Part shown: piece after piece, positions 19,496 to 28,486 of the stretch | Numbering within the stretch: the stretch's first letter is position 1 | Layout: each line of letters starts with the position of its first letter | DNA from: an uncultured Clostridia bacterium | GTDB taxonomy: Bacteria > Bacillota > Clostridia > Christensenellales > CAG-314 | Reading direction: 5' to 3' | DNA: 47,439 nucleotides | Assembly: GCA_947601445.1 (NCBI GenBank) | Contig: CANQGD010000011.1 | Span: 1-47,439, forward strand | Made by a program: the position numbers and the translations under genes | Notes under the pieces: model-generated | The model's input: only the letters and a program-made list of their open reading frames with translations | Told to the model about the DNA's origin: nothing | Database searches by the model: none

Positions 19496-22400
19496 ATGAA
19501 AAAACAAACAAAATTGGCATTGATGGCATTGTTGGTTGTTTTGGTGTTGAGTTGCGTCGTGGGACTTGTTGCCTGCGATAAGACTGCCGAGGATGTTATC
19601 AGCAGATATATCCTTCCGCAAGCGGAGCAACTCTTGACCGAGGATTTCACCTTGCCGAAGACCATCGGCTCGGAGGATAAGTTGGTTGAAGTAACCTGGA
19701 CATCCAGTAATACCAACGCTATTCAAATTGTTGACGGTGGCGCTGAATATACGGCGAAAGTCACTATTCAGGACGACGTTACTGAAGTAACACTGACGAT
19801 TTCCTCAGGAAAAGCCAGTAAGTCCTTCAACGTGCGTGTTGACGGCTTTAGTGTGTACACTTTCACCGACAACTTCACTTTCCCACAGCGCGGCACTGCC
19901 GTGACGGACTCCTTTGATCTACAAACTGAATTTACGTATCTCGGAAAAAAGGCGACCATCACATGGGAAGTACACGACAAGGCTTCTCAAGCGTTTCTTA
20001 GCGTGACGGGCAACAATCGTTGCGAAGTAACTCTGCCCGATGACGACATCACCTCAGTTAAACTTCGCGCAACTTTCGCTTACAATGGTGAAACTGCACC
20101 CGTTGACTATTCCTTCTCTGTTTCTCCTATTTTCGAACACAGACAGATCGTTCAACGTTATTACAGCGTGACGGATTATCCCCTTGAGCTTAGCGGTTAC
20201 ATCGTTTATATAAACGAGGTGTCCGCGTCATACGGCAATGCGACGTTCTGGATGATCGACGACGATTATTGCAGTGGATATTATATCTATCGTGGAAAGA
20301 TCGACAAGACGCAAGTAGACAAATTTGTTGTCGGCGCTCACGTGACCTTTACCGGCGACAAGACAAAGAATTACAATGATCTGTGGGAAAACAACAGCGG
20401 CGGAACGGCAACTGTCGACGACAAAACGCCTATCAATCCGCGTGATCACGTGTATTCGTTTGACGCAGACCTGATCAGCGGCATTGGCTCCGCCATTTGG
20501 CACGAGTCCACATATGTCAGCCTTTCCGGTTGGAAAGTGAAAGATATTCCCGAAACCAAACCCACTGGATCGGACACCAACCTTGCAACGCTTACGCGCG
20601 ATGGTTTGGATATCACGGTTCGTATTTCCAAGTATGTATTTACGGACGATAAAGTTACAGAACTGACTGCAATGCTCGACGTATACGATACGCTGAAAGC
20701 GGCAATGGAAAAAGGCGACGTTTATGTCAATATCACCGGTTTGCTCGGTAATTTCAATGCTTTCCAAATTCAGCCTGTTTCGGCAAATGACATTACGATC
20801 GTTGAGCAAGAAGGCTCCTGCCTCGAGGGCACCGCGCTCAAGACGGCTGTTTCTGCAGTGAAAACGGCAGTGACGACCAACTTCTCAAGCCTGGTCACCA
20901 CGCATAAGGAAGTAGACATGCCCGTTTCCTCTGGAGACGTTACAATTTCTTACAGACTTGCCGGAGAGGGCATCAAGAACCCCACGGTCACTATCGAGAA
21001 CGGAAAGTTCATCGTTGAACCCGTTGCGACGAAGCGTAACTACGACATTGAAGTGACCTACACAGTAAACGGTCAGAAATACTACGACTTCTTCAAACTT
21101 CCCAACCAAAAGTTGGATGACCAAGGAATTGTAGACAAAGTTGCCGAAGACCTCCGCGCCGTAACAGTTGACCCGATCAAGCAAACGGGCGACACCGATC
21201 TTCCCAAAGTTGACAATCTCGGCGCAAAAATCACCTGGGCTGTCAAGGGCGAAACACCCGATTGGCTTGCGCTCACATCCGACAAGCTCACGATCAACGC
21301 TCTTCCCGACGAGGATACGGATGTTACGCTTGTTGCAACCATCACCCTCAACGGCAAGACCGCCACAGCGGAAATCACCTACACTGTCAAAGCTGCTTCC
21401 GACGTGACGTTCGTTCAAATCAACGAACCCACCCCCGGCGAATATATCTTCGGATTGTATCAAGGCAAAGTTGACAAATGGCTGTATTCCACAGGCACGA
21501 TAGAAAGCAGCGATAAGGGCAACTTCGGTGCAACCACCGAAAATTACGCTTCGGCAGCTACCTACGTGATTGCCGGCAACGAAACAGACGGATACACAAT
21601 TCAACTTAAATCTGACAACACCTATTTCGAATTGGATTCCGATCACCGTATATGCTATGTTGCCGAATCTACCGCAACATGGAAGTGGGACGAAACCTAC
21701 AAAGTGTTTACCTTTACCGTAGGTGATGTTACCTATTATGTAGGCACTTACAACACATTCGAAACATTCTCTGCAAGCAATGTTTCCTATTTGAGCAACG
21801 CCAGCAACTTCCCCGCTCACTTTGGAAAAATGGGCGCTACTCCCGATCCCGATCCGGAACCGGGTCCCGAACCCACACCTGCACCCGATGCTCCTATCGG
21901 AACTCTCTTGGCTACATTCAATCTTGGTGAGAATGTTACGACAGGCGAGCACAGCGACGGCGGTGTAACCTCCGAAGGAGTCGATTATAAAGTAGCTTGG
22001 GATTTGACAAAAAACGGTGAATTTAAGTATACGGTTGGTTCTTTCACATTAAACTTTACCGATATTTCTCAATTCTACCCCTACGCCAATGATAAAGTAG
22101 GCAATAGCTCAATCAAACTCGGTAGCGGAAAAGCAACCGGTGGTTTCACAATTACTGTCGGTGATGATGTTCAAAGCGTAGTTTTCTACGTGGCAGGTTA
22201 CAAAGGTAACGACGGTAAAGTTACTGTCAACGGTGTTGAATACGAAGTTGTAAAACACTCCGATGACGGTGAATATGTGCAAGTTATTGTTGATACAAGA
22301 ACAAACAAGACAGTTGTCTTTTCGACGACATCGAGCGCAACTCGTGCAATGCTCAACACGATTGAACTCTATGGTAACGCCTCCACCCCCGGTGGGGGCG

Positions 22401-24406
22401 GTTCCATAGAACCCGCAAAACACGAATGTAAACACGTATGCGAGACTTGCGGAGGCTGCACAAGTGATTGCACCGACCCTGTTTGCACAGCAAAAAAATG
22501 CCCCGGTCACGATACTCCTCCCGCAGCGCATGTTTGCGGACACGTATGCGAGACTTGCGGAGGCTGCACAAGCGATTGCACCGACCCTGTTTGCACAGCA
22601 AAAAAATGCCTCGGTCACGATACTCCTCCCGCAGCGCATGTTTGCGGACACGTATGCAAGACTTGCGAAGGCTGCACAAGTGATTGCACCGACCCTGTTT
22701 GCACAGCCAAAAAATGCCCCGGTCACAATGACCCGGCAGACGATACCAACATTATAAATATAACCTCCACAACATTGCCGTTTGAGAAGGGATACAACGA
22801 GGAAGAGGCAACGGGTGTATTGAACGGTGTTACATTCGGTTGGGTTCAGTCTATGCGCAATACATATGATGGCAAAGATGCAATTCAGTTTAGCGGAAGT
22901 AAGGGCACACTATTTTACACCAAAACCGCATTGCCCAAGGCGATAAAAGAAATTCATCTTGTAATGGACGGAACTAACAGTTACGGAAGTGAGAATGTAT
23001 TTACTATATTTTTCGCAACAAGCTATGAAGGTCTTGATACTGCGCCCGTAGCTCAACAAGTTGTATTTGACACCGAGGCAGATGTAACAGAATACACGAT
23101 AACTGCTCCGGAAGGCGAATGGACTTTTATCAAGTTCCAAGCAGTAGATTCCCATGCAACCTATTGGAAGAGCATAGAGTTGAGATTAGAAGGAGCAAGT
23201 AGTGGCACAACCCCCGGCGGTGGTGGCACAGACCCCGCACATCAGCATGTTTTGAAGTATGAACAGATTTCCGGAACAACAACTCATAAGGAAAGTTGCA
23301 CGGATCCCGCTTGCCCTGATCATTATGAAGCTACAGTCAATTGCACTCCTGTAGAAAACGTTTGCCCTTGCGGACATGAATTTACCGTTGAAGAAATCTT
23401 GGCAGCTCTCGACAAGCTTAAAGCGGAAGGTTCTTACGGCGCACAAGAAACTTTGCCCGGCACATATAAACTTAAGGGTTTAGTTACAGGCGTAAGTTCT
23501 ACTACCATTTATATGGATGTTAATGGTCATGCTATTCAGGCTTACCAAATCAAGGACGGTAAAGCAAAAGTTGCAGAAGCTGTCGTTGGTTGCAAGGTTA
23601 CTGTTGTCGGTACACTTGCCGATGTATTGCTCAAAGTCAACACCAAAGAATTTGTTTCTTGCACTTTGGAGGCTATTGAGAACGTGGAATACGATATTAC
23701 TTGGAATGTAGAACAAAACGGCAACATTGTTGACAAACCTGCCAAGGCGAATGCCGGCGAAACAGTGACATTCACCATCTCATGCACGGAAGGCTACAAG
23801 GTGGCTAAAGTACTTGTCAATGGTTCGATACTGGTAGCTAAAGACGATGGATCATACGAATTTGTTGTTACAGGAGCGATGACCGTTGAGGTTAAAATCG
23901 TTTCAAACGACACTAAGTTGGAAGAAGAATTGTTTGCTCTTACTTTTGGTAGCGAAGTCAATACCAACGATGACAAAGTAAACGGGTACAACACTGATTG
24001 GACTGCAACGCGTGGTTCCAACTCTTGGCGAATCATTAACTTCAATAATTACGATAATAAATGGACGTTTATTAAATGCGGGCATAAAACTAATGCCTAT
24101 GTTGCTACAATAACCAACACTAATGCTTTTACGCAGGAAATTACATCTGTTGTTGTAAACATGGATTCTGTAGACAACGATAAAACAAAGGCATTTAAGC
24201 TTGAAGTATCCACCAATGCAGACTTTGCGGAAAAGAATATTGTTGAAACAATTGAACTGGATGAAATAAAAGTTGACGACAATATTTTCACACTATCACA
24301 GGCGAGAGCAAATTGTTATTTCAGAATCACCATTGACTGTGATTCTGCTAGTTCCAATGGTTTCAATGTTTTGAATTCTGTAACCTACTACGGTTATCCC
24401 GCATAA
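19496..24406 (+). CDS. Giant multidomain surface lipoprotein (Ig-like, OB-like and Cys-rich modules)
   Basis: 1636 aa; lipobox LVAC; Pro-rich linker; three 36-aa Cys/His repeats; InlB-like region near C-terminus. Confidence 0.85.
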   Translation: MKKQTKLALMALLVVLVLSCVVGLVACDKTAEDVISRYILPQAEQLLTEDFTLPKTIGSEDKLVEVTWTSSNTNAIQIVDGGAEYTAKVTIQDDVTEVTLTISSGKASKSFNVRVDGFSVYTFTDNFTFPQRGTAVTDSFDLQTEFTYLGKKATITWEVHDKASQAFLSVTGNNRCEVTLPDDDITSVKLRATFAYNGETAPVDYSFSVSPIFEHRQIVQRYYSVTDYPLELSGYIVYINEVSASYGNATFWMIDDDYCSGYYIYRGKIDKTQVDKFVVGAHVTFTGDKTKNYNDLWENNSGGTATVDDKTPINPRDHVYSFDADLISGIGSAIWHESTYVSLSGWKVKDIPETKPTGSDTNLATLTRDGLDITVRISKYVFTDDKVTELTAMLDVYDTLKAAMEKGDVYVNITGLLGNFNAFQIQPVSANDITIVEQEGSCLEGTALKTAVSAVKTAVTTNFSSLVTTHKEVDMPVSSGDVTISYRLAGEGIKNPTVTIENGKFIVEPVATKRNYDIEVTYTVNGQKYYDFFKLPNQKLDDQGIVDKVAEDLRAVTVDPIKQTGDTDLPKVDNLGAKITWAVKGETPDWLALTSDKLTINALPDEDTDVTLVATITLNGKTATAEITYTVKAASDVTFVQINEPTPGEYIFGLYQGKVDKWLYSTGTIESSDKGNFGATTENYASAATYVIAGNETDGYTIQLKSDNTYFELDSDHRICYVAESTATWKWDETYKVFTFTVGDVTYYVGTYNTFETFSASNVSYLSNASNFPAHFGKMGATPDPDPEPGPEPTPAPDAPIGTLLATFNLGENVTTGEHSDGGVTSEGVDYKVAWDLTKNGEFKYTVGSFTLNFTDISQFYPYANDKVGNSSIKLGSGKATGGFTITVGDDVQSVVFYVAGYKGNDGKVTVNGVEYEVVKHSDDGEYVQVIVDTRTNKTVVFSTTSSATRAMLNTIELYGNASTPGGGGSIEPAKHECKHVCETCGGCTSDCTDPVCTAKKCPGHDTPPAAHVCGHVCETCGGCTSDCTDPVCTAKKCLGHDTPPAAHVCGHVCKTCEGCTSDCTDPVCTAKKCPGHNDPADDTNIINITSTTLPFEKGYNEEEATGVLNGVTFGWVQSMRNTYDGKDAIQFSGSKGTLFYTKTALPKAIKEIHLVMDGTNSYGSENVFTIFFATSYEGLDTAPVAQQVVFDTEADVTEYTITAPEGEWTFIKFQAVDSHATYWKSIELRLEGASSGTTPGGGGTDPAHQHVLKYEQISGTTTHKESCTDPACPDHYEATVNCTPVENVCPCGHEFTVEEILAALDKLKAEGSYGAQETLPGTYKLKGLVTGVSSTTIYMDVNGHAIQAYQIKDGKAKVAEAVVGCKVTVVGTLADVLLKVNTKEFVSCTLEAIENVEYDITWNVEQNGNIVDKPAKANAGETVTFTISCTEGYKVAKVLVNGSILVAKDDGSYEFVVTGAMTVEVKIVSNDTKLEEELFALTFGSEVNTNDDKVNGYNTDWTATRGSNSWRIINFNNYDNKWTFIKCGHKTNAYVATITNTNAFTQEITSVVVNMDSVDNDKTKAFKLEVSTNADFAEKNIVETIELDEIKVDDNIFTLSQARANCYFRITIDCDSASSNGFNVLNSVTYYGYPA
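22425..22735 (+). repeat. 108-bp tandem repeat, three copies, coding for a 36-aa Cys/His-rich module
   Basis: CACGTATG recurs at 22433, 22541 and 22649; translated HVC(G/K)HVC.TC.GCTSDCTDPVCTAKKC.GH. Confidence 0.95.
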
Positions 24407-24433
24407 CTTAAAATCTATTCTGGATTAAGTTTT

Positions 24434-24465
24434 CAAAAGGGCTCCCGAAATCGGGAGCCCTTTTG
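24434..24465 (+). terminator. Terminator after giant lipoprotein gene
   Basis: CAAAAGGGCTCCCGA-AA-TCGGGAGCCCTTTTG perfect inverted repeat. Confidence 0.92.
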
Positions 24466-24515
24466 TATGTACACGTAAGATTTTTTTGTAATTCGCTATA
24501 TTTTAATCAATTGTA

Positions 24516-24544
24516 TTGACAAACCCTATTTAATAGGGTATATT
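24516..24544 (+). promoter_or_regulatory. Promoter with palindromic operator in spacer
   Basis: TTGACA (24516-24521) - 17 nt - TATATT (24539-24544); ACCCTATT-T-AATAGGGT at 24523-24539. Confidence 0.75.
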
Positions 24545-24626
24545 CAAAGCGGAACGAACTGAAACAATTGATAGATATACTTAGCCGCCAATTGAGCGGC
24601 AAAGACGAGTGACGGAGGTGTTTGTT

Positions 24627-24941
24627 ATGAGTGTATTTGAGGAAATAAAAATAGGTTTACAGCAAGCGATCGATTACGAAAACGGCGTTTTACAAGCCAA
24701 GTCTACCAAATTGTCCGTTTTGCCGCCGGATACATTTACCGCGCAAGAGATCAAGGCTATCCGCACAGGCACGGGCTTGACGCAAGCGACATTTGCCAAG
24801 TTTATGGGGGTTTCCGTCAAGACGGTAGAGGCGTGGGAGTCGGGGCGCAATCACCCCGAGGGAGCCGCATGCCGTTTGTTGGCGATAACAAAAACGTACC
24901 CGTCCTTTCCGCGCACATCGGGCATTGTTACCCGTATTTGA
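24627..24941 (+). CDS. XRE-family / HigA-type antitoxin-like regulator
   Basis: HTH: TGLTQATFAKFMGVSVKTVEAWESGRNHPEGAACRLL; RBS GGAGG before ATG at 24627. Confidence 0.88.
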   Translation: MSVFEEIKIGLQQAIDYENGVLQAKSTKLSVLPPDTFTAQEIKAIRTGTGLTQATFAKFMGVSVKTVEAWESGRNHPEGAACRLLAITKTYPSFPRTSGIVTRI

Positions 24942-24961
24942 TTGAGCAAGACCGAGCTGTC

Positions 24962-24987
24962 GGGCTCCCGAAATCGGGAGCCCTTTT
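24962..24987 (+). terminator. Terminator after XRE gene, identical to the one at 24439-24464
   Basis: GGGCTCCCGAAATCGGGAGCCCTTTT. Confidence 0.92.
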
Positions 24988-25215
24988 CATTTTCTTTATC
25001 TGATCTCGATTTTCGCCGTTGGCAGCAAATTTTTGCATACGTATGTGCGTATTTTGCCCCTTATTGTCAAATTTATTGAGAGTTTTTCCGCACGCCGCCC
25101 GAATTGCTGCTGCATAGCGAGCTTTTTGTTAGAGTAATCGGTATTTTTTTGCAAAATTTCCAAAGTTGTTCTTTGATTTTTTTGAAATGATACTTCTCAC
25201 CCATTTTTCGGGTTC

Positions 25216-25323
25216 CGTCGCAAAATTTTTATCTCTTAGCCGACTTACACTTGCATCTAACACTGTTTTATAGTAAAATAAATACGTTGAAACAAAGGAA
25301 AAAGCCATGTCCTATTTAGAAAA
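25216..25323 (+). repeat. 108-bp direct repeat, left copy (promoter + RBS + start of dGTPase gene)
   Basis: Aligned by eye to 26977-27084, one mismatch seen; contains TTGCAT-N17-TAAAAT and ATGTCCTATTTAGAAAA. Confidence 0.95.
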
Positions 25324-26764
25324 CTTATCTCAGATAGTAAATACAAAAGATTACCGAAGACTCCATGACAAAACTCAGTTGTTTGGAGTTATGAAAAACG
25401 ATCATTATCGTTCCCGTATTACGCACACTGTTGAAGTGTGTGTAGTGGCTTTACAAATTGCCGCAAAATTGCGTGAGACTGAAAATATCGTTATAGACGA
25501 TTCATTGATAATGGCTATTGCCATGGGACATGATATAGGACATACTCCATTTGGACATGTCGGCGAACGTACTTTAAGCAGTATTTTGAACGGTACTGAA
25601 AACTTAGACGGCGTTGTAAGCGATATTATGCAAAAGTCCGAAAAACACTGGTTTAAGCATAACGTAAATTCTTATCGAATTTTGACCAGACAAGATATGT
25701 TGGATTCGAAAGAATATTTAAATGACAAACGTAAACCTTTGATAGCTTGGCAAGTTTTGGACGGTGTTTTGAAACATACCCAAGTATTCAAAGAGGACGG
25801 ACTTTATGGCGACTTGGACGACCCATACTTATTGAAACGTAATTTTTTGTGTGGTGATTTGGCTCCCAATGCAAAATTTATCCGTAACAAATACTTGTCT
25901 ACTATTTCGTATCATAAAAACAACATTCCGTTGACGGTTGAAGGACAGATTGTTGCTGTTGCCGACGAAATTGCGCAACGGGTAGCAGATTTTGATGATT
26001 GCGTTCGTTTTGGATTGAACGAATATGTAGGAAATTTATCTCGCCGCGTTATAGACAACGAACTCAGAGAGTTGTTGCATTCTTTGTATGCAACTATGTC
26101 TAATGGCGATGATGAAAAAATTGTAAATATATCAAAAAAAGTCTGCGAAAAACTGAAATTTAATTTGTTGGAAGCAGTAAAATTAAACAAAGACCGTTAT
26201 AATGAGAAAGACGAAGTTCAGCTCGATTGGGTAATTGACTTTGATTGTGCCCTTAACAAAACATTTTTAAAAATTACCGATAATGCAATTAAAGACGAAA
26301 AGATCAAGAAATTGGACGATGAACACGACAACGTGATAAAAACTCTTTTTGCGCATTATCATGAAAATGTAGGTGATATTGCAGAGGGACAAATAAACTA
26401 TACATTTGAAGATTTGAAAATATATCTCAGCAAAAATATTCGTAAACTGAATGAAAAAGAAACCGACTGCAAATTGGACGAAAAAGAATTGAAAAAGGCG
26501 TTCATCACTGTTAACCTTTCGAAAAAAGTAAATTTTATCAGTGGAGTGATAGATATTGTCAAGCATCGTTTTACGGGAAAGTGCAATACTACGAAAGAGC
26601 TTTCAAATATATTGAGTTGGCTCGGAGAATACAAACACTTTGAAATTTTAGAACGTACATACTGTATAATTTTAGATAATATTGCATATTATATAGCAGG
26701 AATGACTGACAGTTATGCACAAAAAAAATATAAAAAATGTAAAAAAACGAAAAAAAAATATTGA
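25307..26764 (+). CDS. HD-domain dGTP triphosphohydrolase-like protein
   Basis: SRITHTVEVCVVALQIAAKL... AIAMGHDIGHTPFGHVGERTL matches the dGTPase HD signature. Confidence 0.88.
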   Translation: MSYLENLSQIVNTKDYRRLHDKTQLFGVMKNDHYRSRITHTVEVCVVALQIAAKLRETENIVIDDSLIMAIAMGHDIGHTPFGHVGERTLSSILNGTENLDGVVSDIMQKSEKHWFKHNVNSYRILTRQDMLDSKEYLNDKRKPLIAWQVLDGVLKHTQVFKEDGLYGDLDDPYLLKRNFLCGDLAPNAKFIRNKYLSTISYHKNNIPLTVEGQIVAVADEIAQRVADFDDCVRFGLNEYVGNLSRRVIDNELRELLHSLYATMSNGDDEKIVNISKKVCEKLKFNLLEAVKLNKDRYNEKDEVQLDWVIDFDCALNKTFLKITDNAIKDEKIKKLDDEHDNVIKTLFAHYHENVGDIAEGQINYTFEDLKIYLSKNIRKLNEKETDCKLDEKELKKAFITVNLSKKVNFISGVIDIVKHRFTGKCNTTKELSNILSWLGEYKHFEILERTYCIILDNIAYYIAGMTDSYAQKKYKKCKKTKKKY

Positions 26765-26789
26765 CAATATCATGAATATATGGTAGTAT
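26761..26789 (+). promoter_or_regulatory. Promoter for candidate RNA B, overlapping the dGTPase stop codon
   Basis: TTGACA (26761-26766) - 17 nt - TAGTAT (26784-26789). Confidence 0.5.
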
Positions 26790-26794
26790 TGTAT

Positions 26795-26966
26795 CACAAA
26801 ATATGTTTATATTTTAATGGATGCCCTTCCATAAGGGAAGTCGAAGTTAAAAAGAAACGAAAGTGTCTGAGTAAACATCGGCGGGCGAGGAATAGATTTT
26901 TCTAGCTGCGTGCGAAACCCTCGTAAAATGTCAAAGTCACCTTCCGAAAGAGGGTGACTTTGTTTT
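26795..26966 (+). ncRNA. Candidate small RNA (RNA B)
   Basis: Own promoter, hairpins, terminator AAAGTCACC...GGTGACTTT then TGTTTTG; no convincing ORF. Confidence 0.45.
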
Positions 26967-26976
26967 GTATATTTAT

Positions 26977-27084
26977 CGTCGCAAAATTTTTATCTCTTAG
27001 CCGACTTACACTTGCATATAACACTGTTTTATAGTAAAATAAATACGTTGAAACAAAGGAAAAAGCCATGTCCTATTTAGAAAA
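26977..27084 (+). repeat. 108-bp direct repeat, right copy (promoter + RBS + truncated MSYLENL* start) upstream of galK
   Basis: Offset of 1761 bp from left copy; promoter elements intact. Confidence 0.95.
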
Positions 27085-27152
27085 TTTGTAAGTACAAAAA
27101 TACGACGGCTTATTTACCTTTCCGCAGTATTTTGCGATGTTAATTTGAAATT

Positions 27153-28418
27153 ATGCAAAAGTATTCTTCTCCAAATGGCGTAACGAAACGTTTCGTCGAA
27201 TTGTATGGCAGGCGCAATCTCGCCGAATTTAACCGTTATGCCGACGTATTGACAAATTTTCGGCAGTATTTCGGCTACGGTTCGGCATTTTTGTGCAGTT
27301 CTCCGGGACGGGTGGAATTTATAGGCAATCACCTTGATCACAACGGCGGACGCGTCATCGCCTGTACCGTCAATCTGGATATAGTCGCCGCTTTTCACGC
27401 CAACAACTCGGATGTTATCACTATTATGGGAAAAAAGCGCGGCGCAATTCGCGTTCCCGTGGGAGATTTTTCCGTTACAAGTCACAGCGCCGGTCTTGTA
27501 AAAGGCGTGGTGCGCTTTCTATCGGAACAGGGCTTCAAAGTGGGCGGTTTCGACGCGTACACCGACTCCGTTATTCCCTCCGGCGCGGGAGTAAGCAGCA
27601 GTGCGGCTTTCGAATTGTTTGTGGGCAGCGCTCTTTCCGTGTTGTACAACAACGGTGCAATTCCGTCCGACGTACTTGCGCGGGCGGGACAGTTTGCCGA
27701 AAACGTCTATTTCGGCAAGCCGTGCGGTTTGTTGGACCAAAGCGTAATTGCAACCGGCGGCGCGGTGCTGTCGGATTTCCGCGACGGAGTAGTCTGCACC
27801 CGACTTGAAGCCGCAGCGGAAAATGTGTCGCTTGTCCTCATCAACACGGGCAAAAGCCATTCCGATCTCTCCGATCTGTATGCGGCTATACCCGCCGATA
27901 TGCGCGATGTTGCAAGATTTTTTGGCGCGGAACGGCTTGTAAACGTACCGCGGCAGCAGTTTTTCTCTCGCTACAACGACGTCGTTAATGCTTTGGGTGA
28001 GGGCAAAGCGCTGCGCGCAAAACATTTTTTCGACGAATCGGAAAGAGTGGAGCGTATATCCGTGCTGTTGAACGTTGCCGCGTCAGCCGATAAAGGCACG
28101 CTTGATCCTCTCGGCAGCGGCAAAGACCGCGTCGAACAAATAATCTCCCTTATCAACGCTTCGGGAGACAGCAGTCTTTATCAACTGAAAAATTGCTCGA
28201 CGGACGAGTCCGACTCCGTCATTGCCGACGCTGTTTCATTTGCCCGCGGCGTTTGCTTGTGCGGCGCGCGTGTTCACGGCGGAGGTTTTGCCGGAACGGT
28301 GCTGTGTGTTTTGCCAAGTGAAAATCTTGCGTTATTTGTTTCCGCCGCCACCGAAAAATACGGTGCGGACAATGTTTATCCGTTGCGTTTACGTCCTCTC
28401 GGAACGACCGTATTGTAA
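27153..28418 (+). CDS. galK: Galactokinase
   Basis: GHMP kinase: SSPGRVEFIGNHLDHNGGRVIA, SVIPSGAGVSSSAAFELFVG, ARVHGGGFAGTVL. Confidence 0.92.
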   Translation: MQKYSSPNGVTKRFVELYGRRNLAEFNRYADVLTNFRQYFGYGSAFLCSSPGRVEFIGNHLDHNGGRVIACTVNLDIVAAFHANNSDVITIMGKKRGAIRVPVGDFSVTSHSAGLVKGVVRFLSEQGFKVGGFDAYTDSVIPSGAGVSSSAAFELFVGSALSVLYNNGAIPSDVLARAGQFAENVYFGKPCGLLDQSVIATGGAVLSDFRDGVVCTRLEAAAENVSLVLINTGKSHSDLSDLYAAIPADMRDVARFFGAERLVNVPRQQFFSRYNDVVNALGEGKALRAKHFFDESERVERISVLLNVAASADKGTLDPLGSGKDRVEQIISLINASGDSSLYQLKNCSTDESDSVIADAVSFARGVCLCGARVHGGGFAGTVLCVLPSENLALFVSAATEKYGADNVYPLRLRPLGTTVL

Positions 28419-28486
28419 ATTTTTGCTTAACTGTCCCTCCCTTTTTATTTTATGTCAAAAAAGTTTAGTAATTTTAATCAAAATGT

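Noticed and set aside
18337-19716. 459-aa minus-strand ORF antisense to the SNase gene
   Set aside because: Low-complexity shadow translation; sense strand has signal peptide and SNase motifs.
20885-21952. 355-aa minus-strand ORF within the giant lipoprotein gene
   Set aside because: Fully antisense to a continuous 1636-aa CDS, no domain match recognised.
22425-22735. Possible CRISPR array (regular 108-bp periodicity)
   Set aside because: No variable spacers; the repeat is in frame and encodes Cys/His modules.
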